From Actinomycetota bacterium (lineage in GTDB: Bacteria > Actinomycetota > Thermoleophilia > RBG-16-64-13): a DNA stretch of 64,000 bases. A program made the position numbers and the translations under genes. Of this stretch, positions 43,931 to 52,669 are shown piece by piece (the stretch's first letter is position 1; each line of letters begins with the position of its first letter). A model generated the notes under the pieces. That model was not told the origin of the DNA, did not search any database, and saw only the letters and a program-made list of their open reading frames with translations. The stretch covers positions 23,424-87,423 of the forward strand of contig JADQBG010000012.1 of NCBI GenBank assembly GCA_016278725.1, given 5' to 3'.

Positions 43931-46660
43931 CTACTTCGCGGCCAACCAGTTGCGGCCGATGCCGGCATCGACCTGCAGTGACGGCTCCATGGGATAGGCG
44001 GCGACCATCTCCTCGATCATGAGGTCGCGAACCCGCTCCGCCTGGTCTGCCGGCGCCTCCGCCACCAGTTCGTCGTGCACCTGAAGGAGCAGGTGTCCCG
44101 AAACCGCCTCGTCACGGAGCCGGCGGTGGATCCGCACCATGGCCACCTTGATGATATCCGCGGCGCTGCCCTGGATGATGGAGTTGACCGCCAGCCGCTC
44201 TCCCAGCGAGCGGGTCTGGAAGTTGGTCGATCGGATTTCCGGCACCGGCCGCCTGCGTCCGAAGACGGTGGCCACCCAGCCCTGCTTGCGGGCATCCTTC
44301 ACGGTCTGGTCTATGAACTGCCGCACTTTGGGGAGCCTTTCGAAGTAGCGCTCGATATAGGCCCCCGCCTCTTCTCGGGAGATGCCCAGCTGCTGCGACA
44401 GCCCAAAGGCCGAGATCCCGTACATGATCCCGAAGTTGACCGCTTTGGCGTAACCGCGCTGGGTGGAGTCCACCTCGCCCTCAGGCAGATCGAAGACCTC
44501 GGCGGCGGTGCGCGCGTGGATGTCCTCTCCCCGGCGGAAGGCCTCCATCAGCGCCTCCTCTCCCGAGAGATAGGCCATGATGCGCAGTTCTATCTGCGAG
44601 TAGTCCGCCACCACCAGCAGATGGTCTTCCGCAGCCGCGAAGCACTCCCGGATCTGGGCGCCGAGGGCGGTGCGGATGGGGATGTTCTGCAGATTTGGGT
44701 CGCTCGAAGAAAGCCTTCCGGTCGCGGTCACCGCCTGATGGAAGGTGGTGTGCAGCCTCTCCCCCGCATCCACCGCCGCCGGAAGCGAGATCAGATAGGT
44801 GGAGAGCAGCTTGGAGAGCTCGCGGTGGCGCAGGATGGGCTCGATCACCGGGTGCTGGCCCTTCAGCGCCTCCAGAGTCTTTGCATCCGTGGACACGCCG
44901 GTCTTGGTCTTTCGCTGGACGGGCAGACCCAGTTTTTCGAACAGGAGCACGGAGAGTTGTTGGGGCGAGCCCAGGTTGACCTCCTCGCCCGCCAACTCGA
45001 GAACCTCCTGCTCGAGCTCTTCGATGCGGTCCTGCAGCTTGGCCGAGATCTCTCCCAACAGGTAACAGTCCAGCAGGATGCCGGCGCGCTCCATGTCGAG
45101 CAGGACCCGGGTCAAGGGAAGCTCCACGTCGGTGAAGAGTTGCCAGGCCCCCTGCTGCTTCAGCTGCTCCCGCTGCCGATCGGCGAGGAGCAGCACGTTC
45201 ACCGCTTCCGCCGCGGCCGGGCCGGGCTCGGGCTCCTCTTCTTCGGCAGGCGCCGCGCCGCCGTTGCCGGGAAGCTCGTGGTCGCGAAGCTCTTCGGGAA
45301 GCTCGTTGCCGGCAGGTTCGCGCGCGGCAACTTCCTCGCTGGCGGGTTGCCGGGCCGCATAGGCCGGGAGCCCGCTCTCGCCCAGGAGCTCCTCCAAGTC
45401 GTAGGACCGCCGCCCGGGCGCCAGAAGATAGGCCGCCAGCACCGTGTCGTGGGCGGCCTGCTCGCACAGGCCAAGCAGCAGTGTCTGCCGCTTGAAGTCG
45501 TGGACGACCGGGTAGCCCCGGGCGAGCAGATCGCGCAGGATCCCGCTCACCGAAAGCGGTTCGGAAAGCTCCAGGAGAACCGCCTCGGGCGCTCCCGCGG
45601 TGCCGCCTAGCTGACCCAGGCGCAGCCGCTCGGCTCCGGGCTCCCCCACGAGCGCGAGGCCCACCGGCTTCCGCCAATCCAGCGCCGATTCCAGATCGCG
45701 GGGCGATATGGGCCGCAACTCCAGCTTCATCGCCTCGGGGGTTTCCGCCCGCGGTTCCGGCAGCGAGGCCGGCAGCCGGTCGAGCAGGCTCGAGAATTCG
45801 AAGCGCAGGAACAGATCGCGCAACTTCTCCCGGTCTGGTTCCTGCGGCTGCACCTCGGCGGCGTGGATGTCGATCGGGGCCTCGCGGTCCAGCAGAGCGA
45901 GCTTCTTGGAGAGCAGCGCGATCTCGCGGTGTTCCTCCAGCAGTTGCCGACGCTTGGTCCCGCTGACCTTGTCGGTGTTGGCGAGGACCTCCTCGACCGA
46001 GCCGAACTGCTGGAGCAGCGTGGCGGCCGTCTTTTCCCCTATACCGGGAATGCCCGGGATGTTGTCGGAGGTGTCCCCCTTGAGCCCGATCATGTCCGGG
46101 ATCAGGCGGGGAGGAATGCCGAACCGCTCGCGCACGCCCTCGGGGTCGTAGAGCTTGACCTCGGTGATGCCGCGCCCGGTGGACATGACCGTGACGTCCT
46201 CGGATACCAGTTGCAGCGCGTCCCGGTCGCCGGTCACGATCACGGTTTCGCGCCCCTCGGCATCCGCCTGGCGGGCCAGCGTGCCCAAGATGTCGTCGGC
46301 CTCGAAGCCTGGGATCTTAAGGTTGACGAAGCCAAAGGCCTCGCAGAGTTCCTCGAAGTACTGCCACTGCTCCCGCAGCAGGTCGGGCATCGGCTTGCGC
46401 TGGGCCTTGTACTCCACGAATTCCTCATGCCGGAAGGTCTTGCCCCGCGAGTCCCAGGCCACGATGACGCTCTCCGGCCGGTATTCGGAAAGGATCTTGA
46501 TCACCATGGAGCAGAAGCCGTAGAGGGCGTTGGTGGGGAAGCCGGTGCTGGTCGCGATGGTGTCGGGCAGGGCGTAGAAGGCCCGGTAGGCAATGTTGTT
46601 GCCGTCGAGCAGGAAGAGCAGGCCGTGTTCGTGAACGGAGGAAGGCGGTCGTTCTGTCAT
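43931..46660 (-). CDS. polA: DNA polymerase I, proofreading domain degenerate
   Basis: Pol I fills gaps and removes RNA primers. The 909-aa protein has an intact 5'-3' nuclease domain (LLFLLDGNNIAYRAFYAL, EADDILGTLA, VTGDRDALQLV, GLKGDTSDNIPGIPGIGEKTA). The polymerase domain has motif A DYSQIELRIMAYLS, motif B RGYAKAVNFGIMYG and motif C VHDELVAEAP. The 3'-5' exonuclease region lacks the DxE motif and contains a 50-residue Glu/Pro/Ala insertion, so proofreading is probably lost, as in Taq. A TACAAT -10 lies six bases before the ATG, so the mRNA may be leaderless. Confidence 0.96.
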   Translation of the reverse strand: MTERPPSSVHEHGLLFLLDGNNIAYRAFYALPDTIATSTGFPTNALYGFCSMVIKILSEYRPESVIVAWDSRGKTFRHEEFVEYKAQRKPMPDLLREQWQYFEELCEAFGFVNLKIPGFEADDILGTLARQADAEGRETVIVTGDRDALQLVSEDVTVMSTGRGITEVKLYDPEGVRERFGIPPRLIPDMIGLKGDTSDNIPGIPGIGEKTAATLLQQFGSVEEVLANTDKVSGTKRRQLLEEHREIALLSKKLALLDREAPIDIHAAEVQPQEPDREKLRDLFLRFEFSSLLDRLPASLPEPRAETPEAMKLELRPISPRDLESALDWRKPVGLALVGEPGAERLRLGQLGGTAGAPEAVLLELSEPLSVSGILRDLLARGYPVVHDFKRQTLLLGLCEQAAHDTVLAAYLLAPGRRSYDLEELLGESGLPAYAARQPASEEVAAREPAGNELPEELRDHELPGNGGAAPAEEEEPEPGPAAAEAVNVLLLADRQREQLKQQGAWQLFTDVELPLTRVLLDMERAGILLDCYLLGEISAKLQDRIEELEQEVLELAGEEVNLGSPQQLSVLLFEKLGLPVQRKTKTGVSTDAKTLEALKGQHPVIEPILRHRELSKLLSTYLISLPAAVDAGERLHTTFHQAVTATGRLSSSDPNLQNIPIRTALGAQIRECFAAAEDHLLVVADYSQIELRIMAYLSGEEALMEAFRRGEDIHARTAAEVFDLPEGEVDSTQRGYAKAVNFGIMYGISAFGLSQQLGISREEAGAYIERYFERLPKVRQFIDQTVKDARKQGWVATVFGRRRPVPEIRSTNFQTRSLGERLAVNSIIQGSAADIIKVAMVRIHRRLRDEAVSGHLLLQVHDELVAEAPADQAERVRDLMIEEMVAAYPMEPSLQVDAGIGRNWLAAK

Positions 46661-46666
46661 ATCCCC

Positions 46667-46672
46667 ATTGTA
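46667..46672 (-). promoter_or_regulatory. Candidate -10 element for a leaderless polA transcript
   Basis: TACAAT on the minus strand is followed by GGGGAT and then the polA ATG, so +1 would fall on or next to the start codon. The -35 is not recognisable. Confidence 0.4.
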
Positions 46673-46794
46673 GCGCCCGGCCCGTGCCGGCGCGGAGACG
46701 GCCCCCCTGCTCGACAGGGAGGCCCGGCCGGGTTGCGGGCGGGCCGCGCCGCCCGGGCGAAATCTAGCCGATCTTGTTCCGTGGCCTGAGCCAG

Positions 46795-46827
46795 CAAGAA
46801 GGGGGCCGTCCGGAAAGACGGCCCCCT
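46795..46827 (-). terminator. Intrinsic terminator after the FMN glutamate-synthase-like gene
   Basis: GGGGGCCGTC and GACGGCCCCC form a perfect 10-bp stem (46801-46810 with 46817-46826), 6-nt loop, followed on the minus strand by TTCTTGC. It separates the nitrogen block from polA. Confidence 0.75.
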
Positions 46828-46871
46828 GCAGTAGCGGCCCCTGCGCAACCTAGTCCGGGCGAACCGGACGT

Positions 46872-48443
46872 CTAGACGCCGAGGATCTCGTCCACCTCGT
46901 CGGAATCGACCTCGGTGACGTAGGGAATCCCGGAGATCTCCGCGGCCTCGCGCGTCAGGCAGGCCAGGTCACCCCGGCTCAGGTGCTCCAGCCCGAACTT
47001 ACGCGAGCCGGTCATCAGCTGGCGCAGGCCCTGCTTGAGGCGGGCGATGTAGGTGTAGACCCCGATGGCGCCGTCAGGCACGGCCCCCAGATCCTCGTAC
47101 TCCTCCATCAACTCGTCGTAGTAGACGAACACCTGCTCGCGCTGCTGGCCGTGCTCCAGGATGTGCTTGGGCAGGCGGCCCTCGTCGAGGAGCAGGCCGA
47201 TGTTGCGCGAGATCATCGTGGCCGTCAGCGCCGCGCGGCCCAGACCGGCCAGCTTGAAGTAAGGGGCCCCCATGGCGAGCGCCTTGAAGAGATGGTCTTC
47301 CATGGAGAAACCGCCGGCCATGGCCAGGGCGGGCACGTGCTCGCCCTTCTGGTCCAGCCGCTGAGCGTACTCGTAGGCCAGGGATTGGAGGTAGAAGGTG
47401 GGCACGCCCCACTCGTTCATCATGCCCCACGGGCTCATGCCGGTGCCGCCGCCGGCGCCGTCGATGGTCAGGAGGTCGAGTTTGGCCTCGGAAGCGAATT
47501 TAACCGCCCGCGCGAGGTCGGCCGGCCGGTAGGCCCCGGTCTTCAGGAAGACGTACTTGGCGCCGGCGTCGCGAAGTTGCTGCACCCGGTCGTGGAAGCC
47601 GTCGCGGGTGACCATGCCGATGCGGCTGTGGCGCTCGAACTCGTTGAAGCTGCGGCCGAATTCGCGCTCGACATGCTCGTCGCGGGGATCCGGCAGCACC
47701 AGGTAGCCCCGCTCCTTGAGCATACGGGCCTTGCCCATGTCATCGATCTTGACTTCGCCGCCGATGTCTTTGGCGCCCTGACCCCACTTCAGCTCGACCG
47801 CTTCGACGCCCAGTTGCTTGACGGCGAACTCCAGGGCCCCCAGACGGTTGTCCTCGACATTCTCCTGCATGACGATAGCGCCCTTGCCCCGGGCCCACTT
47901 GCGGTAGAGCTCCACCCGGCGGGCAAGCTCGGGGGCATGCTTGATCTCGCCGTTCTCGATCACGGCCTCCTGGTCCATGCCCACCACGTTCTCCCCGATG
48001 GTCAGCATGATGCCGGAGATGGCGCAGCCGACGGCGAGGCCTTCCCAGTGGCGCCGGGCAACGTCAGTCGAGCCCAGGCCCGGGACCACGATGGGGAAGT
48101 CCAGACTGATCCCGTTGTCGTGCCCCAGAGTGGTGGAGACATCGGCGTTGGGGAATATGGCCGCGTCGGAGTCGGCGGCCACTCCGTGCGCCCCGACCGC
48201 GGTGCCCATGATGTTCACGTGGGAGTAGTCGACCGGGTATTCCTTCTGCGCGGCCGCCGTCATGTGCCCGTAGGGCTTGGGATAGAGAAGCTCGGGCCCC
48301 CTCATCGACGATTGCGCGACCTCGCAGTAGCCGGCGCAATCCTCCTGGCAGACGACGCAAAGGCCGCTCTGGGGATTGACGTCGTCGCCCAGGCGCGTCC
48401 GCGTCTTGGTCGCCTGCGAGCGGTTGGGATGACTGTAAGTCAT
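46872..48443 (-). CDS. FMN-binding glutamate-synthase-family protein (stand-alone, unknown substrate)
   Basis: A 523-aa protein homologous to the FMN-barrel domain of glutamate synthase. Segments include EAVELKWGQGAKDIGGEVKI, LDLLTIDGAGGGTGMSPWGMMNEWG and ALAMGAPYFKLAGLGRAALTA. The N-terminus has a cysteine cluster C29, C32, C36, C40 (CVVCQEDCAGYC) that could hold an Fe-S centre. It lacks the amidotransferase and GXGXG domains. ATG 48443 follows AGGAGGTTCC; the longer frame is not coding. Own promoters and terminator separate it from glnA, but it lies in the same nitrogen block. Confidence 0.83.
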   Translation of the reverse strand: MTYSHPNRSQATKTRTRLGDDVNPQSGLCVVCQEDCAGYCEVAQSSMRGPELLYPKPYGHMTAAAQKEYPVDYSHVNIMGTAVGAHGVAADSDAAIFPNADVSTTLGHDNGISLDFPIVVPGLGSTDVARRHWEGLAVGCAISGIMLTIGENVVGMDQEAVIENGEIKHAPELARRVELYRKWARGKGAIVMQENVEDNRLGALEFAVKQLGVEAVELKWGQGAKDIGGEVKIDDMGKARMLKERGYLVLPDPRDEHVEREFGRSFNEFERHSRIGMVTRDGFHDRVQQLRDAGAKYVFLKTGAYRPADLARAVKFASEAKLDLLTIDGAGGGTGMSPWGMMNEWGVPTFYLQSLAYEYAQRLDQKGEHVPALAMAGGFSMEDHLFKALAMGAPYFKLAGLGRAALTATMISRNIGLLLDEGRLPKHILEHGQQREQVFVYYDELMEEYEDLGAVPDGAIGVYTYIARLKQGLRQLMTGSRKFGLEHLSRGDLACLTREAAEISGIPYVTEVDSDEVDEILGV

Positions 48444-48527
48444 GGAACCTCCTGCCAAAGTGATCTTGCCGTCGGCGAATGGCCCGAGCACGCTGATGCT
48501 GGCCTTTCGTACATCGTGGAGGTGACA

Positions 48528-48556
48528 TTTGTACTCAAGAGGCCGCCATTCGACAA
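48528..48556 (-). promoter_or_regulatory. Proximal promoter of the FMN glutamate-synthase-like gene
   Basis: Minus strand -35 TTGTCG (48551-48556, 4/6) and -10 TACAAA (48528-48533, 4/6), 17-nt spacer. Leader about 75 nt. Confidence 0.45.
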
Positions 48557-48581
48557 GTCGGGAGGCCTCCCAATCCAGACT

Positions 48582-48610
48582 TTTGTACTAGTGTCCGAAA
48601 CCGGGCTCAA
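48582..48610 (-). promoter_or_regulatory. Distal promoter of the FMN glutamate-synthase-like gene
   Basis: Minus strand -35 TTGAGC (48605-48610, 4/6) and -10 TACAAA (48582-48587, 4/6), 17-nt spacer: the same -10 and spacing as the proximal unit 54 nt away. Confidence 0.45.
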
Positions 48611-48730
48611 AACTTTGGCCATTCGACACTTGACGATGGCGGCTTTGTTCTCCCAATGAACGTGAGTGCCCCGGCGGCCCCGGTTCGGACCTTGGTTGAC
48701 CACCCCCGCCGCGCCGAGGTGCGCGCCGAC

Positions 48731-48765
48731 AAGAAAAGGCCGGACCGCCTGTCGGCGGCCCGGCC
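48731..48765 (-). terminator. Intrinsic terminator after glnA
   Basis: On the minus strand GGCCGGGCCGCC pairs with GGCGGTCCGGCC (12 bp with one G-U) around a GACA loop, followed by TTTTCTT. It lies 27 nt after the glnA stop. Confidence 0.85.
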
Positions 48766-48792
48766 CGCATTGGGTCCCGATTTATCTCTGCG

Positions 48793-50124
48793 CTAGAGGA
48801 TCGGCAGGTAACGCTCCAGCTCGTACGGCGTCACTATCGCCTTGTACTCGTCCCACTCTTTCTGTTTGTTGACGATCAGGCTCTCGCAGACCCGCTCGCC
48901 CAGCACCTCGTGGGCCACCTCGGACTCTTTGAACTGATTGATGGCATCGTAGAGGTCCTCGGGCAGCGACTCGATGCCTTGATCCTCGCGCTCTTGCGCG
49001 GTCATCTCGTAGATGTTGTTCGTGGCCTCGGGCGGAAGTTCGTAGCCCTCTTCCATCCCTTTGAGGCCGGCGCCCAGCATGACGGCAAAGGCCAGGTAGG
49101 GATTGCAGGCCGGGTCCGGGTTGCGCAGTTCGACGCGGGTCGCCTGCTCTTTGCCCGGTTTGTACATGGGCACGCGCACCAGGGCGGAGCGGTTGCGGCG
49201 GGCCCAGCAGGAGTAGATGGGCGCCTCGTAGCCGGGCACCAGGCGCTTGTAGGAGTTGACCCACTGATTGGTCACCAGCGCCAGTTCCGGGGCGTGCTTG
49301 ACCAGGCCGGCGATATAGGACTTGCCTTCCTTGGACAGGTTGTACTCGTCGTCAGCGTCGAAGAATACGTTCCGCGGGCCTTCGAACAAAGACTGGTGCG
49401 TATGCATGCCGGAGCCGTTCTCACCGAAGATCGGCTTGGGCATGAAGGTGGCGTAGATTCCGTGCGCCTGGGCGATCTCCTTGACGGTCAACCGGTAGGT
49501 CATCACCTGGTCGGCCATCAGCATGGCTTCCTTGTAGCGCAGATCGATCTCGTGCTGGGAAGGGGCCACCTCGTGGTGCGAGTACTCGACCTGGATGCCC
49601 AGTTCCTGCATGGCGATGATGGTCTTACGCCGCAGATCGGAGGCGACGTCCAGGGGAGTCAGGTCGAAGTAGCCGCCGGAGTCGATCACCTGAGTGCTGC
49701 AGTTGTCACGCAGATAGAAGTACTCCAGTTCGGGGCCGACGTACATGGTGTAACCCTTGTCCGCCGCCCGCTTGAGGGTCCGCTTGAGCACGTTCCGGGG
49801 ATCGCCTTCGAAGGGGGTCTCGTCCGGGTTCTTGATGTCGCAGAACATGCGGGCGGTGCCGCCGGCCTCTCTGCGCCAGGGCAGCATGACGAAGGTGCTC
49901 GGGTCCGGCCAGGCGATCATGTCCGATTCCTGAATCCGGCCGAAACCCTCGATGGAAGAGCCGTCAAAACCCATGCCCTCGTCGAACGCGCCTTCCAATT
50001 CTTGATCGGTGATGGCGAAGCTCTTGAGGAAGCCGAGGATGTCGGTGAACCACAGGCGGATGAACCGCACCTCGTTGTCTTTGACGTACTTGAGTACGTC
50101 TTCTTTGGTCATGCCTTTGCTCAT
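48793..50124 (-). CDS. glnA: Glutamine synthetase, type I (GSI-alpha)
   Basis: Makes glutamine from glutamate, ammonia and ATP. From ATG 50124 (GGAAGG five bases upstream) the protein is 443 aa. Active-site segments are GFDGSSIEGFGRIQESDM, GPELEYFYL, HHEVAPSQHEIDLRY, GSGMHTHQSLF and PRNRSALVR-like RRNRSALVRVP. The length, the NNIYEMTAQEREDQGI segment and the conserved Arg in EGFGRIQESD match the feedback-controlled GSI-alpha class. There is no adenylylation-type NLYDLP tyrosine site. It follows the glutamate synthase genes and has a strong terminator. Confidence 0.96.
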   Translation of the reverse strand: MSKGMTKEDVLKYVKDNEVRFIRLWFTDILGFLKSFAITDQELEGAFDEGMGFDGSSIEGFGRIQESDMIAWPDPSTFVMLPWRREAGGTARMFCDIKNPDETPFEGDPRNVLKRTLKRAADKGYTMYVGPELEYFYLRDNCSTQVIDSGGYFDLTPLDVASDLRRKTIIAMQELGIQVEYSHHEVAPSQHEIDLRYKEAMLMADQVMTYRLTVKEIAQAHGIYATFMPKPIFGENGSGMHTHQSLFEGPRNVFFDADDEYNLSKEGKSYIAGLVKHAPELALVTNQWVNSYKRLVPGYEAPIYSCWARRNRSALVRVPMYKPGKEQATRVELRNPDPACNPYLAFAVMLGAGLKGMEEGYELPPEATNNIYEMTAQEREDQGIESLPEDLYDAINQFKESEVAHEVLGERVCESLIVNKQKEWDEYKAIVTPYELERYLPIL

Positions 50125-50232
50125 ACGCACCTTCCTTGAAATCTCACTGGGCGAATCCCAGGTTAACGGCTGGCCTGCCTATTGGACAACAAGCAGTTGG
50201 CTAAAGATAGACCCTCGTACTTGTACCTTTGG

Positions 50233-51105
50233 CTAGTACGCGTAGAGCTTGCCGTAGGGGCGGTGGGTATAAGGGAAGATCTTGATGAAGGGGCGCTCCA
50301 GGATTTCCCCTGCGTCCAGCCCCATCCAGCCGGCAAAATCGCCCACCAATTCCGCCACCCGGCTTTGCTCTGCGGCAGAGAGGGGGGCAATGCTCACCTC
50401 TTTGCCCAACTGATGCTCCGCCACCTCGCCGCGCACGTAGATGACTCCGCCGTGCATGCCGGTGCCCAGATAGGAACCCACGATGTCCTTGCCGTCGCTG
50501 CCCAAGCCGAGCAGCACCAGCTCGCCCCCGGCCATGTATTCGCCGAAGAAGTCCCGCGCTTTGCCGCCAATGACCATCGCCGGGCGCTGATCCTCGTAGG
50601 CCTTCATGTGGATGCCCACGCGATAGCCCACGTCGCCGCGCACGTACAGCCGGCCCCCCCGCATCCCGTAGCCCAGCACGTCGCCGGCGTCCCCGTTGAT
50701 GACCACCAGGCCCCGGTTCATGGTGTTGGCCACGCCGTCCTGAGCATTCTCGTTGACGATCAGGGTGGGACCGGTCATGAAGGTGGCCAGATCGTTGCCG
50801 GGCACGCCGTTGATGACCACGCGGACGTCTTCTCCGGAAAGACCTCCGCCGATGTAGCGCTGGCCGTTGACGTTCTCCAGGATCACCGTTTGGGCGCCGT
50901 TCAGCATCTCCTCCCGGATCTGCTCGTTCAGCGTCTTATAGTAGATACCCCGCGCATCGATGCGGGCTTCGCTGCCCTCGTGGGTCACCGCGCCCTTGTC
51001 CGTGCCGGGCTGGCCCGCCACCTTGCGGGCGGGCTCGGCACCGATGGGACCCCGCCGGGCGGGACCGGTGGGCACGCGCCTGATGGTGGCGGAATCGGGT
51101 GACAT
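50233..51105 (-). CDS. Glutamate synthase GXGXG-domain subunit (GltB3-like)
   Basis: The right-handed beta-helix (GXGXG) domain that in one-chain glutamate synthase is the C-terminal part of GltB. Here it is a separate 290-aa protein. Signatures are YIGGGLSGEDVRVVINGVPG, VVINGDAGDVLGYGMRGGRLYVRGDVGYRVGIHM and ELVLLGLG. I chose ATG 51105 because GGAGAGA precedes it; ATG 51132 has no ribosome binding site. The first 45 residues are a Pro/Arg/Ala-rich extension. It forms the enzyme with the two genes upstream; 108 nt separate it from glnA. Confidence 0.9.
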   Translation of the reverse strand: MSPDSATIRRVPTGPARRGPIGAEPARKVAGQPGTDKGAVTHEGSEARIDARGIYYKTLNEQIREEMLNGAQTVILENVNGQRYIGGGLSGEDVRVVINGVPGNDLATFMTGPTLIVNENAQDGVANTMNRGLVVINGDAGDVLGYGMRGGRLYVRGDVGYRVGIHMKAYEDQRPAMVIGGKARDFFGEYMAGGELVLLGLGSDGKDIVGSYLGTGMHGGVIYVRGEVAEHQLGKEVSIAPLSAAEQSRVAELVGDFAGWMGLDAGEILERPFIKIFPYTHRPYGKLYAY

Positions 51106-51136
51106 TCTCTCTCCGTGATTGTCGTCGTTCATTTGT

Positions 51137-52669
51137 CTAGTGGCCGATCCCGGCGGGCTTCACGCCGAGAATCTCCTGGGTTTGCTGGTCGAGCCCCAGG
51201 CTGCGGAGACGCTCGTGGCTACCGCGCAAGGATTCGACCGCGTTCACCCCGAGCGCGCCCAGGATCTCCGCGAGCTCATGACTCCAGGCGGTGACCAGGT
51301 TGACGATGCGCTCGGCTCCCCACTCCGGATCCAGACGGCGGGTGAGCTCCGGCTTCTGCGTGCAGATGCCCCAGGAACAGGAGCCCGTGTGACACTTCTG
51401 GCACAGATGACAGCCGAGGGCCACCAGCAGGGCGGAGCCGATGGCGCAGGCATCGGCGCCCAGGGCGATGGCCTTGGCCACGTCGGCGGAGCTGCGGATG
51501 CCTCCCGCCGCGATCACCGACGCCCGATTGCGGATGCCCTCGTCGCGCAGACGCTGATCCACCACGCTGATCGCAAGCTCGATGGGAATGCCCACGTGAT
51601 CGCGGATGACGGTGGGAGCCGCGCCCGTACCCCCGCGAAAACCGTCCAGGTACACGATGTCCGCGCCGGCCCGCACCACGCCCGAGGCGATCGCGGCCAC
51701 GTTGTGCACCGCGGCGATCTTCACCGACACCGGCTTGTAGCCGGTGGCTTCCTTGAGGGCATAGATCAGCTGGCGCAGGTCCTCGATGGAGTAGATGTCG
51801 TGATGCGGCGCGGGCGAAAGCGCGTCGGTCCCCTGCGGGATCATCCGCGTGACCGAGACTTCCTCATTGATCTTCTCGCCCGGCAGGTGGCCGCCGATGC
51901 CCGGCTTGGCTCCCTGACCGATCTTGATCTCCACCGCGCAGCCGGCGTTCAGGTAGTCCGCGTGCACCCCGAACCGCCCCGAGGCGCACTGCACCACGAT
52001 GTTGTCCTGGTAGGGCTGGAGGTCGGCGTGCAGGCCGCCCTCGCCGGTGTTCATAAGAGTACCCAGCTCCTTGGCCGCCATGGCCAAGGAGCGGTGGACG
52101 TTGAGCGAGACCGAGCCGTAGCTCATGCCGCCGAAGACGATGGGAGTCTCGATCTGGAGCAGCCGGTCCATCTCGGTCTTCAGCTTGGGCTTGGAGCCAT
52201 TGCCGTCCGGCACGTACTCCACCTCGATCTTGTCCGGCTTGCGCCCCAGGAAGGTGCGCAGCTCCATGGGCTCGCGCAGCGGGTCTATCGAGGGGTTGGT
52301 CACCTGGCAGGCGTCCAGCAGCAGGTGATCGAAGATGCGCAGGTAAGGCTTGTCGTTGCCCATCCCGGCCAGCAGCACCCCGCCCGTCTCCGCCTGCCGC
52401 CAAACGGCTTTGCGCAGATCCGGGGAGAAGCTGTCTGAATGCTTGTAGGCCAGCGGGTTCTTCTCCACCAGGATCGCCTGCGCCGGGCAGAAGGTCACGC
52501 AGCGGTGGCAGGCGCCGCACTTGGAGGAGTCGGGCACGGGATAGCCGGTTTCCTCATCCATCTTGTGCACGCCCCAGCCGCACTGGTGGGCGCAGCGGCC
52601 GCACTGCTGACACAGTTCCTTGTCGATCCTGACCCGGAACTCCGGTCTCGTGAACGTCACTTCAGCCAT
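51137..52669 (-). CDS. Glutamate synthase FMN subunit with N-terminal ferredoxin domain (archaeal-type GltB2)
   Basis: The catalytic subunit that makes glutamate from 2-oxoglutarate and ammonia on FMN. It is 510 aa. Residues 15-70 hold two complete [4Fe-4S] motifs: C20, C23, C26, C30 and C51, C54, C57, C61. The FMN barrel has IVFGGMSYGSVSLNVHRSLA, EIKIGQGAKPGIGGHLPGEK, IVYLDGFRGGTGAAPTVIRD and the 3Fe-4S-type CQKCHTGSCSWGIC. Electrons likely enter via the built-in ferredoxin domain. It begins directly at the amidotransferase stop (no gap). No GltD partner is present. Confidence 0.93.
   Translation of the reverse strand: MAEVTFTRPEFRVRIDKELCQQCGRCAHQCGWGVHKMDEETGYPVPDSSKCGACHRCVTFCPAQAILVEKNPLAYKHSDSFSPDLRKAVWRQAETGGVLLAGMGNDKPYLRIFDHLLLDACQVTNPSIDPLREPMELRTFLGRKPDKIEVEYVPDGNGSKPKLKTEMDRLLQIETPIVFGGMSYGSVSLNVHRSLAMAAKELGTLMNTGEGGLHADLQPYQDNIVVQCASGRFGVHADYLNAGCAVEIKIGQGAKPGIGGHLPGEKINEEVSVTRMIPQGTDALSPAPHHDIYSIEDLRQLIYALKEATGYKPVSVKIAAVHNVAAIASGVVRAGADIVYLDGFRGGTGAAPTVIRDHVGIPIELAISVVDQRLRDEGIRNRASVIAAGGIRSSADVAKAIALGADACAIGSALLVALGCHLCQKCHTGSCSWGICTQKPELTRRLDPEWGAERIVNLVTAWSHELAEILGALGVNAVESLRGSHERLRSLGLDQQTQEILGVKPAGIGH

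Larger units (their letters stand above)
48444..48792. other. 349-nt regulatory gap between glnA and the FMN protein
   Basis: Holds the glnA terminator (48731-48765), two tandem promoter-like units (48528-48556 and 48582-48610), and the ribosome binding site of the FMN protein gene. Two diverged direct repeats share GACWTTTGTACT and GCCATTCGACA. I see no protein-coding gene here. Confidence 0.6.
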
